Shown: piece by piece, positions 7,546 to 13,280 of the stretch
How positions within the stretch are numbered: the first letter of the stretch is position 1
Layout: each line of letters starts with the position of its first letter
From: DASPFV01 sp035620975
GTDB lineage: Bacteria; Acidobacteriota; Vicinamibacteria; Vicinamibacterales; 2-12-FULL-66-21
Direction: 5' to 3'
Length of the DNA: 26,315 nucleotides
Assembly: GCA_035620975.1 (NCBI GenBank)
Contig: DASPFV010000218.1
Coordinates: 1 to 26,315 of the forward strand
Program-made: the position numbers and the translations under genes
Notes under the pieces: model-generated
The model's database searches: none
What the model saw: the letters and a program-made list of their open reading frames with translations, nothing else
Told to the model about the DNA's origin: nothing

Positions 7546-8357
7546 CGGTGGGCTCGCGCCACGACGAACTCGCCGGGGATCGCGTAGCCGTCGCCCGCGC
7601 GATAGGCAGCGATCGACTGGAGGTACTCGCTTTCCGCTTCGCGGCGGGTCGCGTCATCGAAACGGGAGTACGCCAGCGCGACGGGACCGCCGGCGAAGGC
7701 GGCGCCGCACGCGGCTTCGTCCGACTCGTAGCGGAGCTCCGTGACGATTCGATCGGCGCGGATGTCGACGAACCCGGCTTCGGCCATGGTGAGCGCAAGG
7801 CGGTCTCCCGTGCCGAGCTGGAAGAACATGGGGCAGACCTCTGACTGCACGCGGGCGTCGACGATCGGGAAGATCTCGGCCCATCCGCAGCGGTTGCGCG
7901 CGCCCCACACCGCCGCCGACGCGACGCCGCCCGGCCGCAGCACACGGAGCATTGCCTGCAGCGCCTTCAGCGGATCGGGCACGTACATGAGGCCCAGCCC
8001 GCAGAGCACCGCGTCGAACGACGCCTCGGGGAACTGGAGATCTTCGGCGTCCATGCGCGAGGCCGTCACCTGCGGCAGCCCCTGCGCCGCGGCCTCCGCT
8101 GCGACGCGCGCCACCATGGCTTCGGAGATGTCGGTGGCCGCGACGGCACCGCTCGTTCCCACGGCCCTCGCCGCCGGCAGCGTCACCAGGCCCGTGCCGC
8201 AGGCGATATCGAGCACGCGCTGGCCGGGCCGCAGCTCCGCCAGCTCGAAGAGGCGGGCCTGGGCCGGCGCCAGCTGCGCCTGCCAGTATTGCTCGTAGTA
8301 GGGCGCTGCCCTGTCCCAGCCGTACCGCTGGATGCGACGCTGCAGTCGCGCGTCCAT
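7533..8357 (-). CDS. Class I SAM-dependent methyltransferase, UbiE/COQ5-like
   Basis: Cytoplasmic methyltransferase of 274 residues; the substrate is unknown. The SAM site is clear: motif I VLDIACGTGLVTL (~48-60), the acidic end of strand 2 in AATDISEAMV, then MDAEDLQFPEASFDAVLCGLG and LRVLRPGG, all in the right order and spacing for the UbiE/Methyltransf_11 fold. The start helix GWDRAAPYYEQYWQ is typical of small-molecule methyltransferases. The ATG at 8357 is three bases after the stop of the OsmC-like gene, so both share an mRNA. The last six or so residues and the stop fall in the CCGTG-type repeat, so the natural C-terminus may have been replaced when the repeat inserted. Quinone, lipid or arsenic methylation cannot be told apart here. 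Confidence 0.85.
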   Translation of the reverse strand: MDARLQRRIQRYGWDRAAPYYEQYWQAQLAPAQARLFELAELRPGQRVLDIACGTGLVTLPAARAVGTSGAVAATDISEAMVARVAAEAAAQGLPQVTASRMDAEDLQFPEASFDAVLCGLGLMYVPDPLKALQAMLRVLRPGGVASAAVWGARNRCGWAEIFPIVDARVQSEVCPMFFQLGTGDRLALTMAEAGFVDIRADRIVTELRYESDEAACGAAFAGGPVALAYSRFDDATRREAESEYLQSIAAYRAGDGYAIPGEFVVARAHRATD

Positions 8358-8360
8358 CGC

Positions 8361-8879
8361 TCAGACCGCGGCGCTGGCGATCCGCAGCTCGCGTCGGACG
8401 TCGTGCGCGCGGGCGAACACGTCGCGGTACGGGCTGTAGCGATCGGCCGTGTCGACGAGCCGCCGGACGTCGGCCTCGGGCGCCGGGCTCGTGATGCTCA
8501 CGATGTAGCGCACCTGCGTGTACCCGGGCGGCACGTCGTCGGCCAGTCCCAGCTCGCCGCGGCTGTCGAAGTCGGCCTCCACCTGTACCTCGAGCGCTTC
8601 GAGTGGAACGTTCAGGCGCGCGGCCCACATCGCGTAGCCGAGCGCCAGACACGAGCCGAGCGCGCCGCGCCCGAGCACGCCCGGGTTGGGACCGGCGTTG
8701 GTTCCGCCGGATTTCGCGCCCATCGCCACGATCAGGGACCAGGGCCCGTCGGTGACCTCGCATTCGAGGCCGGGCTTCAACCGGACCTGGGTGCGGGCGG
8801 TCTTCTGGCCGATGGCTGGCTTGAGCGCGACCGCCCTGGCATTGCGTTCGAGCGTCTCCCGAATCTCCTGGGTGACCAT
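8361..8879 (-). CDS. OsmC/Ohr-family protein lacking the second catalytic cysteine
   Basis: OsmC/Ohr proteins are thiol peroxidases that reduce organic hydroperoxides with two cysteines. This one is 172 residues. The first cysteine segment is clear at LGSCLALGYAMWAA (Cys77), and the front half has the GPWSLIVAMGAKSGGTNAGP pattern that leads into it. At the place of the second cysteine, normally in a C-P-x-S context, it reads RYSPYRDVF, with serine at ~149. If the alignment is right the classical two-cysteine peroxidase cycle cannot run, so the role may be binding or another chemistry. It is followed three bases later by the methyltransferase. A TAAGAT hexamer ends six bases before the ATG, fitting a leaderless mRNA. 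Confidence 0.82.
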   Translation of the reverse strand: MVTQEIRETLERNARAVALKPAIGQKTARTQVRLKPGLECEVTDGPWSLIVAMGAKSGGTNAGPNPGVLGRGALGSCLALGYAMWAARLNVPLEALEVQVEADFDSRGELGLADDVPPGYTQVRYIVSITSPAPEADVRRLVDTADRYSPYRDVFARAHDVRRELRIASAAV

Positions 8880-8885
8880 TCCCGG

Positions 8886-8891
8886 ATCTTA
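8886..8891 (-). promoter_or_regulatory. Possible -10 box TAAGAT, leaderless OsmC-like mRNA
   Basis: TAAGAT on the minus strand ends six bases before the ATG at 8879. No good -35 hexamer stands 16-18 bases further up, and there is no ribosome site. Placement matches other unit-leading genes in this window. Confidence 0.4.
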
Positions 8892-8926
8892 CACCGGGGC
8901 GTGACGGCAGCGGCCAGCCGCTCGGT

Positions 8927-9925
8927 TCAGCGGCAGAAGATCGGGGGCATGCGGATGGCGCCTCCGACGTCGATCGAGGATGTTTGCGCCGTGGAGGCTG
9001 GATCGATGTCCGGAGCGCGGTTGCCGACGGGGCGCTGGAACGCGATCACCGCCCCGTGGCGATCGAAGTCGGTCACGTCCGGTCCGAGAGAGGGATTCAT
9101 GATCGACACGCGAGCCGTGACGTGCTGGTACCCGAGCGCGTGCCCCAGCTCGTGGATGCGCAGCAGCCGGCGGCGGCCGTCGTTGCTGTCGAAGTCGCGG
9201 TCCAGGTACAGGGCCCCTTCGACGATCGCGCCCGTTGACGTCTCGGACCATTGGCCGTAGCCGATGGTTCTCGCGAACGTGACGATCCCGTTGTAGCGGC
9301 CGGCGACGATCCGGTTGGCGCGCAGGGTGTCGACACGCGTCCCGGCCGCGGGACGCTCGACCTCGACCGACGCGAAGCTCGTGAACGTGTTGCCCGTGAG
9401 AATCGCGAGGCCTTCCGTCAGGTGGGCGATCATCTCCGACACCTCCTCCTCACTGAGCTGTTCGGCTTCGGCCTCGTACTCGCTCCCGGTCGTGCTGCGG
9501 TAGCGCATCACCGAACCGAGCACGACCAGGCCCGGTCTCGTCGTCCAGCGCTGCAGGCGCTCGTTGGACTTCCGGAACATCTCGTCGAAGGCGGCAAGGT
9601 CGAACCCGCCGGGAATGAGCGAGACCCTCGCCCGGTCGGCGCCAGAGCTGATCAGGGTGGTCTCGCGCTCCACGACGGCGGAACCGCGAACCGTCGCCCG
9701 GTGGGCCCCCGGGCTGATGTCGAGATCGAAGAACCCGTTGGCGTCGCTCGTGGCGCGGCGGGAGCCGACGAGGACGGAGAGATTCGGACTGGGTGCGCCG
9801 TCGACCGCGCTGACCGTCTGCCCGCGCAAGCCAGGTTGAGCTTGCGGGGAGGAGGGATCGGTCGGCGAGCTGCCGCCGCAGGCCGCGAGGGCCGTCAGGG
9901 TCGCCGCCACGAGCAGGGGTCGCAT
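8927..9925 (-). CDS. Predicted secreted lipoprotein metallopeptidase (metzincin-like)
   Basis: Probable zinc protease anchored outside the inner membrane. It has 332 residues. The front MRPLLVAATLTALAACGG is a short lipoprotein signal with the lipid cysteine at 16. Residues ~33-105 look like a carboxypeptidase-regulatory or similar beta-sandwich domain (LRGQTVSAVDGAPSPNLSVL, ATSDANGFFDLDISPG). The C-terminal part holds the zinc site HELGHALGYQH (258-268, HExxHxxGxxH) and, eight residues on, a methionine in VSIMNPSLG that fits a Met-turn, so all marks of a metzincin-type site are present. The open frame runs upstream beyond the divergent gene, but the ATG at 9925 gives the best signal peptide; a GTG at 9964 is possible. 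No family was recognised for the whole protein. It is divergent from the VWFA gene. Confidence 0.75.
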   Translation of the reverse strand: MRPLLVAATLTALAACGGSSPTDPSSPQAQPGLRGQTVSAVDGAPSPNLSVLVGSRRATSDANGFFDLDISPGAHRATVRGSAVVERETTLISSGADRARVSLIPGGFDLAAFDEMFRKSNERLQRWTTRPGLVVLGSVMRYRSTTGSEYEAEAEQLSEEEVSEMIAHLTEGLAILTGNTFTSFASVEVERPAAGTRVDTLRANRIVAGRYNGIVTFARTIGYGQWSETSTGAIVEGALYLDRDFDSNDGRRRLLRIHELGHALGYQHVTARVSIMNPSLGPDVTDFDRHGAVIAFQRPVGNRAPDIDPASTAQTSSIDVGGAIRMPPIFCR

Positions 9926-9996
9926 GCGCGGGCGGCGTGCAAGCGCCGTGCACCACCCGAACACGCTGCGCGCGTGCGAAATCCAACCTGGCAGAT

Positions 9997-10002
9997 TACT
10001 AT
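9997..10002 (+). promoter_or_regulatory. Possible -10 box TACTAT, leaderless VWFA mRNA
   Basis: TACTAT ends five bases before the ATG at 10008. The bases at -35 distance (around 9974-9980) are not a convincing match to TTGACA, and no ribosome site precedes the ATG. Confidence 0.4.
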
Positions 10003-10007
10003 TCTGA

Positions 10008-10970
10008 ATGGTGGGTGACATTTCGCGCTTCCGTCGGCGAACACTGCCGGGCGCGCCGGCGCACCGCCGGGTCCTCGCCGCGGCGGCGTTCGCGATTCTG
10101 CTCGGCACCCTGCTGCCGGGCCCGATCGACGGGCAGATCGCGCGCGATCCGCGGCCGCTCCGATCCGGGATCGACATGGTGCTGGTGACCGCCACGGTCC
10201 TCGACGCCGAGGGCCAGCTGGTCACCGGGCTGCCCCCCGAAGCGTTCGAGATCTACGAGGACGGCATCCTGCAGACTATCGCCCAGTTCACCCACGAGCG
10301 CGTGCCGATTGGCCTCGGCATGCTCGTCGACGTCAGCGACAGCATGTTCGGCCAGCGGATCCTGGACGCGCGACGGACGGTCGAGCGCTTCCTGCTGGAG
10401 CTGCTGAACGAGGACGACACCTTCTTCGTCATGGCGTTCAACCACGCCCCGCGGCTGATGACGCGCTGGACGAACGACCCCGACGTGGTCCGGCGCGCGC
10501 TGGACGAGCTCAGGCCCACGGGAGGGACGGCCATCTACGACGCCCTCCTCCAGTCCATACCCGTCGTCCGTCAGCGCACGCGACAGCGGGCCGCTATCGT
10601 CGTCATCTCCGACGGCGCGGACACGGCGAGCGACGCGAGCATCAGCGACGTACGCACGGCGCTGCTGCGGAGCGACGCGTTCGTCTACGCGATCGCCATC
10701 GACTCGCCGAAGACCCAGGCCATCAACACGCGCGTCAATCCCATCGCTCTCGGCGAGATCACCAACCAGAGCGGCGGCCACACGGTGGTCGTCCGGGACG
10801 CCGAGGAGATGGCCGCGGCAACGGCCCGCATCGCCGAGGAGCTGAACAGCCAGTATGTCCTCGGCTACTCGTCGCCCAAGGCCACCGACCGGAAGTACCA
10901 CAGCATCCGCGTGAAGATCCGCGGGGAGGGGTACCGCGTGCGCGCGCGTAACGGCTACGTCGGCGGTTAG
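10008..10970 (+). CDS. Secreted VWFA-domain protein
   Basis: Exported protein with a von Willebrand factor A domain, of the VWFA-related type that is very frequent in Acidobacteriota; role unknown, probably metal-dependent binding of a protein partner. It has 320 residues. A basic start is followed by a hydrophobic segment at ~21-42 (RVLAAAAFAILLGTLLPGPI), a signal peptide or anchor. Residues ~55-95 form a small beta domain (DMVLVTATVLDAEGQLVTGL, FEIYEDGILQTI). The VWA domain starts near 100 and carries the metal site DVSDSM (108-113, D-x-S-x-S), the threonine in PTGGTAIYDAL and the aspartate in VISDGAD, so the metal site is complete. The end, YVLGYSSPKATDRKYHSIRV, is the usual tail of this group. 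ATG 10008 lacks a ribosome site and sits behind a -10-like box. Confidence 0.9.
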   Translation: MVGDISRFRRRTLPGAPAHRRVLAAAAFAILLGTLLPGPIDGQIARDPRPLRSGIDMVLVTATVLDAEGQLVTGLPPEAFEIYEDGILQTIAQFTHERVPIGLGMLVDVSDSMFGQRILDARRTVERFLLELLNEDDTFFVMAFNHAPRLMTRWTNDPDVVRRALDELRPTGGTAIYDALLQSIPVVRQRTRQRAAIVVISDGADTASDASISDVRTALLRSDAFVYAIAIDSPKTQAINTRVNPIALGEITNQSGGHTVVVRDAEEMAAATARIAEELNSQYVLGYSSPKATDRKYHSIRVKIRGEGYRVRARNGYVGG

Positions 10971-11013
10971 CAGGCCGCCGAGGGGAAGAGCCGTCATGGT
11001 TCAGCGGCCTGCT
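10969..11013. terminator. Inverted repeat spanning two convergent stop codons
   Basis: Ten bases at 10969-10978 (AGCAGGCCGC) pair perfectly with 11004-11013, with a 25-base loop. The stem covers the ends of the VWFA gene and the M20 gene. There is no T run, so it is not a classical terminator on either strand; a bidirectional roadblock is possible. Confidence 0.4.
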
Positions 11014-12353
11014 GACGCCAGGCGGTGCAGGAGGATTGCCGCGCGCTTGGTCTGGGACGGCAGCGTCCTCAGGTCGGCAGTCTCGTTGACGGTGTGGCCG
11101 CCATCGCCCATGAGCCCGACTCCGTCGAGAATCATCGGCACCAACCCGGCGATGAAGGAGACGTCGGCGGCCCCGGCGCGGTCCGGGTCCACGGCGCCGA
11201 CCGGCCCCTGGCCGAGGTCCCGGCTGACCTGGTCGTACATCGCCAGCAGCCGCCGGTTCCCCTCGGTGGGCGCGAGCGGCGGATAGCCCTCCTCGAACGC
11301 GATGGTCGCCCTGGCTCCCGCGAGGGGACGGGCCACGATCTGCTCCATCGCCGTGCGCGCGGCCGCGAACTGCTCCCGTGAAAGGGCTCGAAGGTCTCCT
11401 GACGCGAGAGCGTGCTCGGCGATGACGTTGTCCTTGCCGAATGCCGACCCCCGCGCCTGCACGGGATCGATCTCGACCTGTGTGCCACCGAGCACGAGAG
11501 CCGGGTTGAGCGTGAGGTGCGGCTCCCCCGCGAGCGTCTCACGAAAGCGGTCGAGGATCCGCGCGGCCTCGAAGACCGCGCCGTAGCCGATGTCGGGTCG
11601 GAAGATCTGCGAGGAGTGCGCCGGCGTCCCCGTCACGCGCAAGGTCCACGCGGCCGTGCCGCGGCGCCCGATGACGGCCGTGTTCGGATCGCCGTCCCCG
11701 TCCTCGAAGCCGATCGCGGCGCGGGCACCCGCGGCCGCGGCGACGAGGGCCTCGCGGGCGGCGGCCTGCGGATCGCCGGCGGACTCCTCGTCGCCCGTCA
11801 TCACCACGACCACGTGGAGGGATTCCAGCGCCCCGGCGGAGGCCAGCGCCTTCAGCGCCTGGACGATGATGACGTCGCCCCCCTTCATGTCGATGATCCC
11901 TGGCCCCCGCGCATGCGTCTCGTCGAGCCGCTCGAACTTCTGGAACGGACTGTCCCGCTCGAACACCGTATCCAGGTGGCCGATGAGCAGCACCTTGGGT
12001 CCCGCTCCGGGCCGTTCGGCAATCAGGTGACCCGCGCGGCGGAACGGCGCGCCGTCAACCCATGACGTCCTGAACCCGATCGATTCCAGCTCCGTCGAGA
12101 ACAGCCGGCCTGCCTCACGGACGCCGTCGAAGTTCTGCGTTCCGCTGTTGATGTTCACGGCACGTTCGAGCAGGGCCAGCGCCTGCGCAGCATGCCGATC
12201 GACGTGGGCGACGATCGCCCGCTCCCCGGGCGACAGGCTGGCGGCGGTCTGTGCGTGCATCGGAAGGACAGAAAGGAGGATCAGCAGCGCGGCTCGCCGC
12301 AGATCCGGGGCGGCGTGGCGAGCGGACGTGCGCCCGGTGTCAGGGCTGGACAT
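11001..12353 (-). CDS. Secreted M20-family metallopeptidase, glutamate carboxypeptidase-like
   Basis: Zinc-dependent exopeptidase of the M20 family, 450 residues, probably periplasmic: the front RRAALLILLSVLPMHAQ is a signal peptide. Metal and catalytic residues are all in place: GHLDTV (His and Asp ligands), PGIIDMKGGD (bridging Asp), TGDEESAG (general base Glu and ligand Glu), GFEDGDGD, and MGDGGHTVNE with the last His near the C-terminus. The dimerisation insert is marked by GTPAHSSQ. This layout matches carboxypeptidase G2 and related enzymes that cut C-terminal glutamate or small dipeptides. ATG 12353 was chosen over 12401 because it puts the signal peptide nearer the start and follows a good -35/-10 pair. 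It converges on the VWFA gene and is divergent from the ABC gene. The exact substrate is not visible. Confidence 0.9.
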   Translation of the reverse strand: MSSPDTGRTSARHAAPDLRRAALLILLSVLPMHAQTAASLSPGERAIVAHVDRHAAQALALLERAVNINSGTQNFDGVREAGRLFSTELESIGFRTSWVDGAPFRRAGHLIAERPGAGPKVLLIGHLDTVFERDSPFQKFERLDETHARGPGIIDMKGGDVIIVQALKALASAGALESLHVVVVMTGDEESAGDPQAAAREALVAAAAGARAAIGFEDGDGDPNTAVIGRRGTAAWTLRVTGTPAHSSQIFRPDIGYGAVFEAARILDRFRETLAGEPHLTLNPALVLGGTQVEIDPVQARGSAFGKDNVIAEHALASGDLRALSREQFAAARTAMEQIVARPLAGARATIAFEEGYPPLAPTEGNRRLLAMYDQVSRDLGQGPVGAVDPDRAGAADVSFIAGLVPMILDGVGLMGDGGHTVNETADLRTLPSQTKRAAILLHRLASAGR

Positions 12354-12364
12354 CGCAATCCGGA

Positions 12365-12394
12365 AGCGTAGCGGCGGAACACGGACCGTGACAA
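12365..12394 (-). promoter_or_regulatory. Candidate promoter of the M20 peptidase gene
   Basis: Minus strand TTGTCA (12394-12389), 18 bases, TACGCT (12370-12365), then 11 bases to the ATG at 12353. TTGTCA differs from TTGACA at one base. The leader would be only a few bases long, and no ribosome site is seen. Confidence 0.5.
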
Positions 12395-12436
12395 GCGCCA
12401 CGCCTCAGGGCCAGGCCCGCGTTCGTCCCATTTCCG

Positions 12437-12465
12437 TTTACCGCCAGCCATAAACCCCGTACCAT
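12437..12465 (+). promoter_or_regulatory. Candidate promoter of the ABC ATPase gene, leaderless
   Basis: TTTACC (12437-12442), 17 bases, TACCAT (12460-12465), then seven bases to the ATG at 12473. Each hexamer matches four of six consensus bases at ideal spacing. Transcription would start at or next to the ATG. It faces away from the M20 promoter about 40 bases to the left. Confidence 0.5.
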
Positions 12466-12472
12466 CCGCAGC

Positions 12473-13216
12473 ATGGCCTGGTTCAAGCGAATTCGGACGT
12501 CCAGCGATGCGGGACGGGTCGCCAACCCCTCGCTCCCGCTCATCCGCCTGGAAGGGATTCGCAAGGTCTTCGGTGGCGACGCCGACGAGGACACGCGCGC
12601 GCTGTGGGACGTCACCGTCGATATCGATCGGGGCGAGTTCGTGTCGGTTTCGGGACCGTCGGGATGCGGGAAATCCACCTTTCTCGCGGTCCTCGCATTG
12701 CTCGAATCGCCGACGGCAGGGAAGTACTGGCTCAACGGGCGGCTGGTCGATGGGCTCACGCCCTCCGAGCGCGCCCGTGCCCGGAACGTGGACATCGGGC
12801 TCATCTTCCAGAGCTTCAACCTGATTGGCGACATGACGGTCTACGAGAACGTCGAGTATCCGCTCACGCTCCGTAACGTGGCGCCCGCCGAGCGGCGCGA
12901 CCGCGTTCAGGCGGCGCTCGACCGCGTGGGTCTCACCGCGCGCGCGCGCCAGCGCCCCGGTACGCTCTCGGGGGGACATCAGCAGCTCGTCGCGATCGCC
13001 CGCGCGATTGCCGGACAGCCCGCGATCGTGCTGGCGGACGAGCCGACCGGCAATCTCGACTCGAAGAGCGGCGAGGGCGTCATGCAGATGCTGAGCGAGC
13101 TCCACGCGGACGGCTCGACGGTCTGCCTGGCCTCCCACGATCCGCGCTGGATCGCCCAGGCACAGCGGCACATCTATCTCTTCGACGGCCGCGTGGTCGA
13201 GACGCCCGTCGGCTGA
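12473..13216 (+). CDS. Orphan ABC transporter ATP-binding protein, LolD/MacB type
   Basis: ATPase subunit that would drive a FtsX/LolCE/MacB-like permease. It has 247 residues with every nucleotide motif: Walker A GPSGCGKST (61-69), Q-loop IFQSFNL (111-117), signature LSGGHQQ (165-171), Walker B AIVLADEPTGNLDS (184-197), and H-loop LASHD. The SFNLIGDMTVYENVEYPL and DEPTGNLDS phrases are typical of the LolD/MacB branch. Most members read LSGGQQQRVAIARA; here it is LSGGHQQLVAIARA, with Q to H and R to L right after the signature. No permease gene lies beside it: the next gene is convergent and the previous one divergent, so the partner is elsewhere or the protein acts with several permeases. 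A ~20-residue front (MAWFKRIRTSS) precedes the usual start. Confidence 0.92.
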   Translation: MAWFKRIRTSSDAGRVANPSLPLIRLEGIRKVFGGDADEDTRALWDVTVDIDRGEFVSVSGPSGCGKSTFLAVLALLESPTAGKYWLNGRLVDGLTPSERARARNVDIGLIFQSFNLIGDMTVYENVEYPLTLRNVAPAERRDRVQAALDRVGLTARARQRPGTLSGGHQQLVAIARAIAGQPAIVLADEPTGNLDSKSGEGVMQMLSELHADGSTVCLASHDPRWIAQAQRHIYLFDGRVVETPVG

Positions 13217-13231
13217 CGCTGCGGATTACCG

Positions 13232-13259
13232 CGTTCCGCGTTCCGGGTTCCGGGTTCCG
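13232..13259 (+). repeat. Four tandem copies of a 7-bp repeat (CGTTCCG/GGTTCCG)
   Basis: Exact period of seven: CGTTCCG twice, then GGTTCCG twice. It sits between the stop codons of two convergent genes. A weaker array of the same word lies at 20020-20077. Confidence 0.85.
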
Positions 13260-13263
13260 AGTG

Positions 13264-13280
13264 GAGCCGGCGGACGGCTC
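13264..13280. terminator. Short hairpin between convergent genes
   Basis: GAGCCG (13264-13269), a five-base loop, CGGCTC (13275-13280). It lies ~48 bases after the stop of the ABC gene and touches the stop codon of the fused spermidine-synthase gene on the other strand. There is no T run, so it may only weakly stop transcription. Confidence 0.35.

Noticed and set aside
12354..12401. Longer M20 peptidase start at 12401
   Set aside because: It would put 16 uncharacteristic residues before the signal peptide and read through the best -10 box.
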